Below, in pieces: positions 38,251-51,218 of a stretch of DNA of 64,000 nucleotides (position 1 is its first letter; the number at the start of each line of letters is the position of its first letter). The stretch is from contig CM055097.1 of assembly GCA_029204225.1 (NCBI GenBank), forward strand, positions 29,727,785 through 29,791,784, read 5' to 3'. The notes beneath the pieces are model-generated. The model was not told the origin of the DNA and ran no database searches. It was given only the letters and a program-made list of their open reading frames with translations. The translations under genes and the position numbers were made by a program. This DNA comes from Diphasiastrum complanatum (taxonomy: Eukaryota; Streptophyta; Lycopodiopsida; Lycopodiales; Lycopodiaceae).

Positions 38251-38898
38251 TGATCACTGAATTGTTGGCCAGTTTGAGGGCGGTCAACGTGGCTGGTTCT
38301 AGTGTGAATCCCAATCTGTCAGCGAGCTCTAGGCTAATAATGTTTGCGGCGGATCCTGCAACGACTATGGCCCTTTCACAACTAGGCCATCAATTAGTAC
38401 ATCTACCTTAGGACAACAGCGGTCTAGGATTCCTGCTTCGATGTGTCCGACTGTAGGGGGTTCCAATGGTCTAGGTCTGATCATGCATTAGATGGTGCGC
38501 TTAATGGTGGGTGACAGTTGGTGATCAACTGCCACAGTCCTATTTCTAGCTTCATATTCTCTAATGCCTGTGTCAGATCGATATTTCCTGTCTCAGGTTC
38601 ACGTCAAGGTTTTTATGAATTTTGCGTATTGTATCGCTTGCTCTCTTTGCCCCTATCCCGATTTTTCCCTTGCCAGTCTTTTTCGGGCCTAAGGGTCTGG
38701 GGTGTCGTCTCCCTTCTAAGGTACTCACCTCTCCCCGTTCCCTAGGTACTGTAGTTTCTTTCCCTGGCTTGGTCAACCCTTGGTCACTGGTTGTTGGTTT
38801 GTCTATCTATAGGGGTGTAAGTTTGGGCGGTTCACTTCGAAGATTGCTTCTCATCACTACTAAAATTTCCTTCCTCGTTGTGGTCTGGTCCATTGTCT

Positions 38899-40650
38899 CT
38901 AATTGAAGTTTACAAGTGCTCGATCATCCTCTAAGCGTGCTTTCCCCTTGTCCCGTGGATCAATTTTGGGCCCATGTTGTAGAAATTGATGTCCCCTCAA
39001 TGGTCCAGCTATGTCTTGGAGCCTATGGTTCACGGGGCCTGGCATTCTATCGTCTGTATTTAGAGCCTCTCTACGAGTCCAACATCTATCCTCCAAATGC
39101 CCTCGCTTCTTGCAGTACCCACAAATCTCAAGTTTGGACAATTTTGGTTCAGGTGATTTCCTTTACAATGGTAGCACACTAATGGGTTAGGGCCATCTAC
39201 GGAGTGTCTCTGACCTATCATATTTTGTTGTCATTTCAGAAAATTCACATCGGCTGCTAATGTGTGGATGTTCTCACTCATCACGTCCATGTACCCCTTC
39301 AGCATTGCTCGCATATCGCCTAATTATGTATTGGAACCGGCACTCTCATACCCTCGCTCTAGTACTCAGATCTGGGACTCCACGATCATGTCGTCTAACA
39401 TCTTGTGTATGTGCCATCCTACCTGGGTGTGGTTCAATAGCCTGTATGGGGTGAGGATTCACTACATCTGTGGTTCCTATAGCTGTGATCGGTCCCCCTC
39501 TCCACGTCTCGGGTCTTAAATTTAAGTTGTTAATCGCTTGTGATAAGTGGGATGCATGTGCAACCGCGACCTGCGCTTCTTCTACCACAATCGCCTTGTC
39601 TACTTCCTCAGCTAATGTCTGGGGGTTACTCTAATGTACAACCATCTGTATGTCATTTTTTAGCCCTCGCAAGAAGAAGGTCAATAGTAACAAGGTGGCA
39701 GCTATACAGTGGGTTCCACTTGTCATGCCAATTCTGTCAATCGGCGCCAATACTACCTAATACTCTCATTTCTTCCTTGTTGTAGGGAGGTAGGGTGAAC
39801 AGTAAGTCATTGGCCGTACGGTGGGGAGCATACTCGATCAGGAAGAGTCTATGGAATTCATCAATGGTGTGGATCGTCCCTCATTGCAAACTATGATACC
39901 ATCGTCTGGCAGCTCTGGTTAAGGTAGTTGCAAAAAACATCATCTCATGATGTGGTCCATGATGTGGCTTATGAAGCATGCTGTCCAAAAGGCATCTATG
40001 TATTCCTCGGCACTCTCAAAGGGGGTCCCATGGAATTATGGTGTAGATCCGCTTAATTTGGGTAGTGCCCCCATGGTCGGGGGTACTACGATTGGTTCGG
40101 TCGGACATCTTGCCATTCCTGCGACAGTGGGTGCGATATCGTCTAAGGGTGCATTGACTTCTTCTACCGGTTCAAGTTCTGGTATCTCTGCAATATTTTC
40201 TGGTGGGTCAGTAGGATTCGACATGGGTTGGCTTGGCTCACCATTGGATTCTCCAAGGAGTGGGGATAAGGCCCCTCGACTGCTCCTCCTAATTTCTAGT
40301 CGTCTTTTCCTGGGTTCTGATGTCTCTCTGGGGGGTGTTTCCTTGCTCTAGTTTTCCGTGGTAACCCTATTTTCTCCTACCTAGTGTGGTACTGTGTCTT
40401 TCAATGAATAGCAATCAATTGGCATGGAACATGGGTCTCATGATTCTCCCAAGTCATTCCATAAGTCATCCAGCCATTCATACTCATGCATGGTCTTCAT
40501 TGGGGTTCATACTAGATTCCATTCTTTTGGGATGCTAGTGTGGTTGGGACCTCAGATGATGATCTCGACATCAGGGCTCGGGCTTTCAACTCAATCTTTG
40601 GTGTCACAATGACTCATGTCATATACTCCTTTATGTCAATGTCTTTGGTA
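38899..40650 (-). pseudogene. Element E gag with zinc knuckle, broken
   Basis: Read from high to low coordinates: an acidic N-terminal segment (40,036-40,224, with PELEPVEEVNAPLDD), then FHGTPFESAEEYIDAFW and other capsid-like pieces in shifting frames, then a zinc knuckle CGYCKKRGHLEDRC (38,899-39,141). Several stops separate these parts. The sequence has higher GC and a different gag type from element F, so it is another gypsy lineage. Confidence 0.7.
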
Positions 40651-42766
40651 CTTCACAATGGTCGAGATTTAAGGTTAGAGGTCACACAAGTGTAATTACT
40701 TACAAATGCTCTAGAGATCTCCGTAGGGGTACTCAATTAGCAATCATAGATCAAATGAAATGAAGTCATCGTCTATTGCTAGTTATTTACCTGGAATGCG
40801 CCACTAGATTGTTCAACCAATCATGGTGAAATAAGCAGACATCATCAAATAATTACATGATAAAATATCATGACTAGTTCCGTGCAATGTGAGGGTGCCG
40901 ATTATACGCGCTACCCTGTTTGATAGGCGGTGGTATTTTGCCAATCATTAGGCCTAGGTATTTTGCTAGGCAGTTCCAATGATGGATGTGACTATATTGA
41001 CCCCTAACTGAGGTGGTGTGTTTCAACCACGTATGGTGGACGGCCCGCTCTTCTATTTCAAAGAGGTTGAACTTACAACTTAATCATACAAAAATTGATT
41101 TATTGCCAAATACAACATCAAGTGTGAAATTTGCCGACTAAACACCATACACTTAGGACTTTCAATCTTTGATATTCACAATATTAATATGAGACAGTGT
41201 AATTAGCATACCAAGCGGCTTACTTATCAATAGATAGAACTATACAAATGCAACAATTGCTAAACAATGAATACATATCTTAACTAATCTTCTGATCACG
41301 CGAGTAATCCTTCTTTTAAACAATCAAGTATAACTAGAATCTAAACTATGATTCGTCAATCATAATTCATCAAATTCTTATCCTATACTTAATAAAAGAA
41401 GGCAACTACCAATGATTAGAAGGACTTTAAGTTCAGAGTCATCTCTAGTTTAGCAAATATAGCCGACCAAAAGTGACCAGTGAACTTTGAATCATGAATA
41501 TTCATAATGCCACTTTGGTAATCCGTAAAGCCAAAATAGATACTCTAACTTTTGGCAAACATCCAACTCTCATGAGTCTTCCAGGATAGCATTCTCTCAA
41601 TTCCAAATGGGAAAGGATAAGGCCAAAAAGTCTCGTATATTCTATGCACACACATTTGTTAAACGAATCCAAAATGACTCATAGATGTTGTGACTTATAA
41701 GCAATACATCTTAATCAACAATATCCCATAAGTAATATTATATTGTTGGATTTCAGCAACTAACTCAGAAGTAACACTTCTGACTCGGTTAGCTATATCC
41801 GATTTAGAAAATGTTTAAATGTCTAGGTGTGGTACCAAAACACCACATTTAATCTGATTCTAAATCAATCCTAGGTCAATAAGCAATTCTCAATGAGAAA
41901 TTACTATAACCCAACGAGAGATTGTTTCAAACACAATTCTCATCAATATGCCTATGTACCAACAACTAGTTTATGCATGCAAATAAACTTAGTTCATAGA
42001 ATACTTTGTAAATCCACAGGATTAGAAGTTTGTACAAAAGGTTTTAATGGTCCCACAAAGATTCACTACATAGCATATCTCTATCTCCTAATCTGTACAC
42101 AACACTTTCATAACCGAGAATCCTGTAACTTGGTTATCTTCTAAGAGAGAATATTTCTCAAAGAGTGCTATCTCACAACCAAAAATCTCAACCGAAGATT
42201 AACTCAAAAATATATATTGTTCGTATGAATTTCTTCCCTTGCATCAATCCACGGATCTCAGTTCACACTAAGATCAAGTTGACTCCTTCCAGCAAGGAAC
42301 AAGTTTCAACAAACCCCCATCTTGCAATAGAATTTTCTAGTTCTGACACAAATCAATCGGACTTGTTATCAGACGCTTTTCTACCGCAAGAGTATCTTCT
42401 AAATTTCCCCCCCTTAAATCTTCAAACCAGATATCTACTATAATCCATAAAGGACTTCTGTAATATCATAATATCCTATCGTCTTTGAAATAGGTCCATC
42501 ATCCATAACAGATTCCTCCTGGATTCCCTGACAGATGCTCAGTAACTATACAATTTCTCAATCGTTTAGTTCTTGTATCCAAGATCTTTTCGGATTCAAG
42601 ACAAGATACACTCGATGATTCAACCAACATGTCCAATTGATCTCCAGATCCAAGATGCCTTCCTTCACGTAGACTTTTTTCAGAGACGGCTTACATGAAA
42701 TACGGGATGATCCATCCGGGAGTTCCGATTGGTAAGCTAAGGATCCTTGGATTGAGGACTTTATAG
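40651..42766. other. Long leader-like interval of element E, non-coding
   Basis: About 2.1 kb between the gag start and the right repeat has no recognisable coding sequence. Confidence 0.45.
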
Positions 42767-43717
42767 TGGTTGAGTTCGTCCAGGCCACCAACGCATCAGC
42801 GAAGCAAGCTCCCAAGTGTGCTCCAACATTTTTTAGTTTCCAAGAGGTTTCTATCAGCCAAACTAAACAACGGTTATGACTTCAATTCCTTCCAACTTTG
42901 TGATATCACCCCCCAGCAGCACTTCTAATGTGGTAAACAAAATATAACCCGCTTGAAAGGACTCTTTCCCCAAGAAGGAAACTCTCTACCACATTATAGT
43001 CCTCAACACTAACTCTCACCCTCCAATCAAGCAACCCGTAATCAGCAAGATCCACTCCATCACTCTCCCTCTCACAAAGAGTCCAAAAGAAGTTCACTCT
43101 CGAATCTTTCCACACCAGACAAAAGATGGTATAGACATCAAGCAACAACAAAACTCACTCTCAAATGTGTTCTCTCCCATCCTCCCATCCCCTCACCATC
43201 AACAAAAATACTCAATCTTCTTCTCATTCTCTCGCCCTTCCACGTTCATTCCCTCACCCAACCTACAAAACAAAAGTTCTTTCTCCCATCATCTCACTCC
43301 TTCATCCTTCCACGTTCATTCTCTCACCCGACTTACAAAACAAAAGTTCTTTCTCCCATCATCTCACTCCTTCATCCTTCCACGTGACACACAAGCAAAA
43401 GTTTCCCCTCAACCTTTTCTTCTTTCTTGGACCCCCAATCTCAGGAAGACCACTCCCTTTTATAGAGGTCAACCAAAGCTTCCCCTTCATAATGCCATAT
43501 CTTCATTCTTCAAGCCTTTCATGAAAGGTGTCCTCTCTTGTACATGGCTCTTAGTTGTGATTTGACCACAAGTGGTGCCCTTCGACTTTTGGAAAAGATG
43601 GATTGGGGTCATGGGTACAGGGGTACCACGTGTGAGCCACTTTTCTCTTTTGCACTTGTTGGTGGTGTAAATGGTAAGTACTTCTCTTGATTACTCTTCT
43701 TGATTGGGTGGTCCTCA
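42767..43717 (-). repeat. Right direct repeat / LTR of element E
   Basis: It matches the left copy along its length, with scattered substitutions and a few small indels (for example one run of seven C versus five near the start). It carries the same 73-bp internal tandem duplication (about 43,236-43,382). Confidence 0.85.
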
Positions 43718-44329
43718 TTGCTACTAGTGGTCAACTCCTACCACTTTTAGGTAGGGTATTTTTGCTAAGCCCTTTTGGCCTCCACTTGTATTTTTCTTTT
43801 GCGTGTCCATGGCCCATTGTCAAGTCGTCGAGTTGCTTTGTTGGGTGTGGTTCAACTTGCACCGGGACTTGCCTATATTTTTGCTATAGTGTCCTTGACC
43901 CTGTCTCATAATCTCCGACCATTTGTTGCGAGTTGGTTTTTCTCATTGCTGTTTTTCTTGTATCGGTACTGGCGAGCACTCATGACTTGGGGTTTCTTTA
44001 AGGCAACCGGTCCCCTGAAAAACACAGTAGGCAATTTTTTATATTAATAAAAAGTAGCAGAGTACATTGAAAAATTCGCTCGGCCATGCCGGCTATATTT
44101 ATAGTCGGGCCAATTCTAAGGCCGTAACCTATTCTATGGGCCATTAATAAGGCCTCAAAATTTCTTCTAGCCACATTTTGGGTGGGCTAGGACCCCTATC
44201 TATAGGCAACTGTGTGCCGATTTTACCATTAATAACCGGGTTTTACATGCGGATTTCTTACAAAATTGTGAAAATCGCTCTAAAAATAGTCCGATTTTTC
44301 ATGCAAAAATATCGGCTAACACAACGATA
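43718..44329. other. Interval between elements E and B
   Basis: No coding similarity. Positions 44,060-44,200 repeat GGCC-containing phrases, but I could not define a boundary. Confidence 0.4.
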
Positions 44330-45015
44330 GTTAGAACATGCTAAAGCTTCTCCCAAAAAGGACTTAGCAAGATTAGAATGTAGTCTCATTGCCTTGGCAC
44401 ATGCAAAAAGAGTTCTATTCTTCCTCTCTGCCACTCCATTCAGTTGTGGAGTCCCAGGACTAGAAAACTCTCTCTTAATCCGATGTGCTATGCAAAAATC
44501 TTTGAACTTAGTTGAAGTGTATTCCCCTCCATTATCTTATCTTAAGCATTTGATCCTTGTATTGAATTGGTTTTCCATTTCATTCTTGAAGTTGACACTG
44601 TGCAGCAAACACTTCATCCTTGTTTTTAAGAAGATAGACCCAAGTATACCTACTAAAGTCATCAATGAAGGTTACATACATCTTTGCCCCACCATTGCTA
44701 GTTGTACTAGAAGAATGAATATCAGAATGCACAAGTTGAATTAGTTCTGTAGATCTAGAAGTAGATCTAGAATAAGCAAGTCTATGAGATTTAGACAAGG
44801 CACAATGTTCACAAACTGTTTGCAACAAGACTTTTAGGGAGACCAAGAACATGCTCCTTCTTTGCCATTACCTCCAAAGATTTGAAGTTGGGATGGCCCA
44901 ACCTCTTATGCCAAGCTTCTTGGTTTGTCAATTGTTCCCTAGCCATACATCCTTCATGCTTAGAGATCACACATGCATCCAGTTTGACAAGCATCTTCAA
45001 TGAACTCAACATCAA
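44330..45015 (-). pseudogene. Element B integrase (zinc-binding region and core)
   Basis: AWHKRLGHPNF, then CEHCALSKSH form the HHCC zinc-binding pattern. The core follows with LIQLVHSDIH and FIDDFSRYTWVYLL, then a broken stretch to about 44,340 whose frames carry the third acidic residue region. Frameshifts near 44,580 and 44,830 interrupt it. An internal deletion joins protease to the pre-integrase part near 45,012. Confidence 0.8.
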
Positions 45016-45422
45016 GCCCCTTGTCTAACACTAAGTAGGTTCTTATTGATTGAAGGCATGTATAATACATTTTCAAGATTAGCTTTCCTATTTGTTGAAA
45101 GAGAAATAGGAATTGTGCCTATGCCTTTGATGTCACATTGACCATCATTTGCAGTATAGATGATGTTGCTCTCTCCCCCATAAGACAATAAGGATGAAAA
45201 ATATTCCTTATGTCTTGTCATGTGAGATGAGGCTCCACTATCAATCCACCAAGGATCATTCCCATCTATATGTGCAAGCAAACTTGAAGTCATAACAAGA
45301 GTTTCACAAATGCTATGCTCTTCTTCATCTATTGCTAGATTTCCTTGCCTCTCACCTTGCTCTCTTTTCTTCTTATGACATTCATTAGCAAAATGACCTT
45401 TGATCCCACAATAAAAGCACAT
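45012..45422 (-). pseudogene. Element B zinc knuckle and protease
   Basis: Zinc knuckle CFYCGIKGHFANEC (normal Gly, unlike element A), then WWIDSGASSHM and the protease body ending NKNLLSV in a single frame. Confidence 0.85.
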
Positions 45423-45445
45423 GAACTTTGACTTTTTTTTTCTTT

Positions 45446-46200
45446 CTAAGAGGAGGAGGAAGAGTGATCATCATGATCCGAGTTACCACCTTTGGACCAT
45501 TTTTCTTTTCCTTTAACTTTGCCTTTGACTTTGTCTTTTGTGAAGAAAGCCTCTTCACCTCCACCTTGCAAGGGTGCACCATCAAGATTTGATTGCAACC
45601 TATGTTCTTCAGCCAATAAGATTTCTTGCAAGTCAACCACACTTGGATAGACTCTTTGAATGGAAAAACTTTTGCACAAGGTTAGCATATTCATCTGGCA
45701 AACCATTCAACATAACTTGGACTATTTCACCATCTTTTATGCTTTCATCAATGCATGCTAGATCATCACTTAAGGACTTAACCCTCAAGACAAATGCATG
45801 AGCTCTTTCTCCCTCTATTTGTCTACTAGAAAATATTTGCCTCCTTAGTGCCAATACCCTAGATGTGGACTTTGATTCAAAGAGCTTCTTCAAGGCATTC
45901 CATGCCTCACTTGCACTTTGACTCTTACCAACTTCCTTGAGAAGTTCATTGGTAACATTCATTTTAATGATATGAAGAGCCCTTTTAGCCTTCTTATCAA
46001 ATATATTATGTTTCTATGGCAGTGCCCTTACATAAATAGAGTCTTCTTGTGAAACGCAAATTATTATAAAACTGTGGGTGGTCTCTCTTCAGTCCCTGCA
46101 ACTATGTCCATGAGTTCATTCAACTCAAGGACTCCATCCTCACTTTCTAGGTAGAGTAGTTTGACAAACTCAACCTACCATTAGTTTCTAACATGATCCC
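45446..46200 (-). pseudogene. Element B gag
   Basis: Near-identical to the gag of element A over SASEAWNALKKLFESK and LQEILLAEEHRLQS, but split by frameshifts near 45,640 and 45,450. An insertion of about 80 bases at 45,995-46,080 interrupts the N-terminal part. The start region (to about 46,200) is degenerate. Confidence 0.85.
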
Positions 46201-47104
46201 ACCATTGTAAGCCATGAATATAATGATTCTTCGATTTTTAGATTCTGTCCTAATGCACCTAGCACTCACTTTTCTCTCAACAAATGATGGATAAGGAGAT
46301 CTCAAATGATCTAGGACCCTAAAACACTTCTATCTTGAACTTGGCATATAAACTCCAGCAAGTGATAAATACAAGTTTTAGAGGTGAATGAAAGAGCACA
46401 CTTAGTGAAACACAAGCCTTAGCTAGTCAAATCTTGATGTTTAGATGTAGATCTAAGATCACTTCACATGAGAATGTTCCTCAACCTATTAAGAAGCTGA
46501 AAACATATTTGCATAATGGTTAAAACCTTCCAGCAAATGCTCAAATCAAATTACATAAGGAGATTCACTTACATGCTCAACAAAGTACACCAAAATTTTG
46601 CAAAAGATTGTTGACAATCTATTCACCCAAAAGGGGATCTTTCATCCAAGTGGGAGCTTTGCTCAGCCTTTTGGAAAAATACAAAATCACTCAAAGAGTA
46701 TTTGTCATCCACTTAAGGAGAATGTTCATCCATTTAAGGAGAGTGTTCATCGACAAAGGAGGGTGTTCATTCACAGAAGTGGAGATTGTCAACAATAGAT
46801 TGAACAAAACATTGTTAGTATTGAAACTAGAACCTAAGACTCATGGCACGGGCTTGATTCACCGGCCAAAGAAGACCAATTGTAAAGAAAAATAAGATAT
46901 CGTGTTTGCACTTGGCACAAGAAAAGTGTGGATCTAGTTCACTTATGTAAAACCGGTGTAAAATACTACATTTAGATAGTAGGCTGGGGCCCATCCCTTC
47001 TATAAATAGGCAACCTGCTTAATTAACATGGAAGAAAAATGTAGCTCTGCGGGCTCCGCTGAGCCTAAGATATGTCATTTTTGTCGCACGTCTGAATGAG
47101 TCCC

Positions 47105-48180
47105 CTAGGACTTTAGATTTTTCATTTGGTTGCTCAGGTTGAGCTCCTTGAGCTCAGCGTCGGCACTTGGATCCATCTTTGATGTAGAAGCTGCAGGCAA
47201 TGTTGGCCCCATTTGATCCTGTGTAATATGATTTGTCTCTACTGGTTGTCCTTCATTAGAGAGGTGAATGAGATTGGGAGGGATGGCTGGCTCAGTTTCA
47301 ATTGTGTCATTCATTTCTAAATTATCCCCTAGCATAGATGACGCAAGGTCTTCTGCCATTATATAATAACACAATGTTAACCCCTTTTGCTAAGAAGGCC
47401 ACCACGTGTTCGTTAAACCGACTTAGTCCCAATATAGCATCGAAAGCATCCATCTTCAAGATTGTGAACCTTGATCGATTTTTCCAGGTGCCCAGCGAGA
47501 TTGGCAAGTTGGCTGCCAATCTACAGGTTGTCATTGTACCTTTTGCAGTCTCCACACAAATAGGGGTCGCATTTTCTTCACATTGAATGCCCAATTCCCC
47601 TGTCAAACTTTCTAACAGGTAGTTATGCAATGCTCCCAAGTCTACCATGAAGTGAATGATCTTGTCTTGGATACAGCCTTTCAAGTATAATAACTTTCAT
47701 CCTCTTGCAAGAGTCGCCATGAGATGTTCACAATAAGCCGCAAGTGCCATCATTGTTGTAAGGCATTTAGGTCGAACTCCGTCAAATCCATTTCCGGGTC
47801 TTCTTCGACATCATGTTCACCATCTTCTTGATCAGACATCTCTCTTTCCATCTTATCAAATGCCTCAGTCGTCGCCATGATTCGTTTTGTTCAATGGCTT
47901 GGGGCATGACCTCCAAGAGTGACCTTGTTGTTGACAATTAAAGTAGTGCATGGAACTGCCCATCGTTAGTGAGCTATTGTTGTGACTAGATGAAGGTCCA
48001 AAATTGTTCCTTCTCTAAAAAGTGTTCCCTCCACTGTTGCCTTGGTTGCCAAACCCATTTAAAGTTGAGTCCTTGTTGGAAAGAAGCTCGGTCTGGATCC
48101 ACTAAATACTCTTGCTGAGGTTGAGAGAGCAGTTGGTGCCAATGCGGTCTCATAATCACAAACCATTTCAGCCACCCAAA
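47105..48180 (-). pseudogene. Gypsy fragment H: nucleocapsid tail and protease
   Basis: On the minus strand a Gln-rich gag tail (48,180-47,986) leads to a degenerate knuckle (FNCQQQGHSWRSC, first Cys lost) near 47,930. The protease domain (47,684-47,330) follows: MVDLGALHNYL, where the catalytic Ser after Asp is Leu, then DAILGL. It then reads into a spacer frame to 47,105. Confidence 0.7.
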
Positions 48181-50082
48181 TTGTTGAGTTGGAGACCTCT
48201 CAAGATCGGCATAGTGCTTAGCTCTATCCTGAGCACTCCAGATACTATCACGTGTCACTTGCAACATTTCTTGCATATCATGAAGAAAATCCACAACTTT
48301 TGGGATCTTAACAGACTTTGTCTCCACATTTACTGGCAAACTGTACATCAGCATAAATGGACTATAACCTGTAGTAGAATGTTTTCTACTATTGTAAGCA
48401 AACTCAATTAAAGTCATATAATCCTCCCACTAAGACTGCCTATGAGACACGTAAGTCCTTGACATATCCTCCATAGTTTGACTAGGTGTTTCCATCCGAC
48501 CATCTGATTCAGGATGATCAATAGAAATAAAACTAAGCAAGGTTTCTAACTTATGGAATATAGATGGCCAAAAGTGACCTGTAAACTTAGGATCTCTATC
48601 ACTAACAATATCACTTGGCAATCCATAAAGCCTGAATAATCTTTCCACAAAGATTTGGGCTGAATAAAAAATCTTTGTAGTTGACTCTACTGGTATGAAT
48701 GTAGCTAACTTAGTTACCCTATCCACTACAACCCAAATATAATCATTTTGATGTTGGGTCTTGGAAAGTCCAACTACAAAATCCATATATATGTTATCCC
48801 ATCATTTTTGAGGGATATCTAAAGGATGTAACAACTCTCCAGCCTTTAAGCATTCCGCTTTGGCTAGCTGACAAGGTTTACATTTAATCACATAAAACTT
48901 GAAAAATGGATTGAGTTTTGGCCAATAAAACTCTCTTTTGACCAAGTCCAAAGTCTTGCGTATATCTGGATGACCTGCATAGGGTACATCATGACATTCA
49001 TAAAGAATTCTCTTCTTTAACTTATCATCCGCTGAAATAGCAAACCACAAACTTTTTCATTCTGAAATAGCAAACCACCTCAAATGGAAAATTGAACCTG
49101 AGCTCCCTGTGAGTAAATATCTATTCCATTCTCATTTATTTCCAGTCTCAACCATTTTCCAAATGCGACCAAAATGAAAATCTATATCACTGTCCTCTCA
49201 ATGAAAGATATAGATCAGTGGAAATCTAGGTGAATAAAAGTTCGTTTAATTCACCAATCCGATTAAGAGCATCGACTCTTGAGTTGTATATCACAACTAA
49301 GATCCGATAAGTTTCTTGCTCTCAAACATTATCAGCCTATCATTTGGTAAAAGAACTGCTCCTATTGCCGAATCACTTGCATCAGTTCGTACAACATAAG
49401 GTAAATTTAGATTCACGATCTATAAAACAAGAGCTGAAGCAACCATATGTTTAAGTTTATCAAAACATTGATTTAGTTATTCATTCCAATTAGTAGGTGG
49501 ACTAGGTTGACCTCTCTCCTTTTTCTTATTAACTCTGCCTTTAGTTAGATTATTAAGAGGCACTTTTACCTTTGCATAATCCTCAATTGACCTACGAAAG
49601 AAAATAGTAAAATTGAGAAAAGGTATAACTTATCTAATCATCTTCGGTATATGTAACTCAAGCAATGTCTTGACCTTACTCTCATCTATCTTCAATCCTT
49701 CTGGGGTGATCTTATGACTGAGGTATACTAACTTATGCTTAAAAAACTCACATTTAGAATCTTTAGCAAATAATTTTTCTCTTTTGAGAATTCTCAAAAA
49801 CCTTAAGATAATTCAAATGCTTCTTAAGAGTTCTACTGTAGATGAGAATATCATCTAAAAATACAACTATGAATTGACCCAGATATGGACAAAAAATATC
49901 GTTCAACATCTGTTGAAATGTCGCAGGTGCATTCGTCAACTGAAAATGAAGTACAAGAAATTCATAATGACCGAATCTCGTCCGAAAACTAGTCTTTTAC
50001 ACATCATTTGGATGAATTCTAATCGGATGATACTCGGTTTTGAGATCTATTTTTGTGAAGTATTGATGAGAATCAATCCTCA
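48178..50082 (-). pseudogene. Gypsy fragment G: reverse transcriptase, RNase H, integrase
   Basis: Minus-strand order: reverse transcriptase from 50,082 ([44 protein letters not shown] at 49,835-49,864), an RNase H piece (YVVRTDASDSAIGAVLL near 49,380), integrase zinc region (GHPDIRKTLDLV, CKPCQLAK at 48,860-48,990) and core (MDFVVGLSKTQ, LYGLPSDIVSDRDPKF). The catalytic residues of the core are partly visible. Many stops occur. It is cut on the right by element C and joined on the left to fragment H. Confidence 0.85.
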
Positions 50083-50094
50083 CAAGCTACAACA

Positions 50095-50889
50095 TCCAAT
50101 GGCAAGAAGAAGATGTCAAGAATCAAATGCTTCTTTTGTGGCAAGAAAGTCCATTATGCATCAAATTGTTTCAAGAAAAAGAACCAGTTCAAGCAGGCTA
50201 ACCTTACTAATGAGGAAGAGTGTGAGGGTAATGAGAGGGATAGGGAGGATTCTTTAATGATTTCAAGTTTTTCATCCCTTCCTTTCAAACGTGAAAAAAT
50301 ATGGTGGATAGATAGTGGGGCTAGTTCCCATATGTCTAGTTCTAGGAATTCTTTCACAAGTCTCATGCTTTATGTAGGTACAAAAAGATCAATCTATACT
50401 ACAAATGATGTCAAGTGTAGAATTGAAGGGATAGGGAGTATTCCATTGAATGTATCAAAGACTTTGGGTCTGCATGATGTACTTTATGTGCCTAAAGTAA
50501 CCAAGAACCTCATTAGTGTTGGACAATTGTTTGTTGATAGTGGTTTAGATGTCAAACTTCATGTTGACAAATGTGTAATCTCAAGGGAGAATGAGGTTAT
50601 AGCTAGACGATCTAGATTTGGAAAGCTTTACAAGCTAGATCCTAGAGAGACTGCTAAATTCATGTGTGATGTTGTTTATGAGACCAAGGTTCATCAAGAA
50701 GATCTATGGCATAAAAGGTTGGGCCATCCCAACTTCCAAGCCATGCAATCAATGGTCAAGGAAGGAAAAGCAATTGGATTACCAAAGTCTATGGCAAAGG
50801 AGCTGCAACCTTGTGAAGCATGTGTTTTTGCCAAAGCTCATAGAAGACCTTTTCTAAGATCCAACATCAAGATTCATCAACAACTTTGA
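50095..50889 (+). pseudogene. Element C zinc knuckle, protease, pre-integrase
   Basis: Knuckle CFFCGKKVHYASNC, protease WWIDSGASSHM, then VPKVTKNLISVGQ, LWHKRLGHPNF and CEACVFAKAH (HHCC zinc region of integrase). A one-base insertion near 50,886 ends the frame. Confidence 0.88.
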
Positions 50890-50911
50890 GCTCATGCATT
50901 CAGATGTTCAC

Positions 50912-51218
50912 TTTTTTCTTAAAAAACTTATTGTAATATAATCAGGTTGCCCACACATGCAATTGCACTTTATTATTTGATTAGTTGACATCAAACAAGA
51001 AGTCGACGCATGTGAATACACAAATTGTGGTCATGATATTTTTGTGATACATGAATTTCTTTATTCACTTGTGCATAAGGCCACGAATGTTGATAGAAAA
51101 TGGAATTTGATGTGTTGATAAACAATAGTTTTCCAAAGTGCTCTCCATTTACATTCTGTAACATACCGTGGCTTATACCAAGGAGTTTTGTTTTCCTCAC
51201 TAGTCAATGGTATTACCC
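50912..51218. other. About 300-bp foreign insert in element C integrase
   Basis: Integrase similarity stops after HSDV and resumes with frameshifted YVL near 51,220. The sequence between is AT-rich and non-coding, with no inverted ends or clear target duplication that I can see. It may replace about 20 codons. Confidence 0.55.

Larger units (their letters stand above)
36957..43717 (-). mobile_element. Element E: gypsy-type gag-protease between long direct repeats
   Basis: Direct repeats of about 954 bp (36,957-37,910) and 951 bp (42,767-43,717) enclose gypsy-like gag and protease remnants on the minus strand. On that strand the repeats begin TGAGGACCAC and end CTCAACCA, fitting LTR rules. 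I found no convincing primer site or purine tract next to them and no matching target duplication (GACTG left, TTGCT right). There is no reverse transcriptase or integrase. Probably a non-autonomous or recombinant element. Confidence 0.7.
44330..46830 (-). mobile_element. Element B: truncated copia relative of element A with integrase
   Basis: Leader, gag, protease, pre-integrase and integrase core lie in order on the minus strand. The leader part (to about 46,830) matches the leader of element A from 18,001. No LTRs, reverse transcriptase or RNase H are present, so it is truncated at both ends. Confidence 0.85.

Noticed and set aside
43687-44047. Hydrophobic plus-strand ORFs right of element E
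   Set aside because: They run out of the repeat edge and match no family; composition alone makes them look membrane-like.
44394-44744. A 116-codon plus-strand ORF
   Set aside because: It is antisense to the element B integrase remnant.
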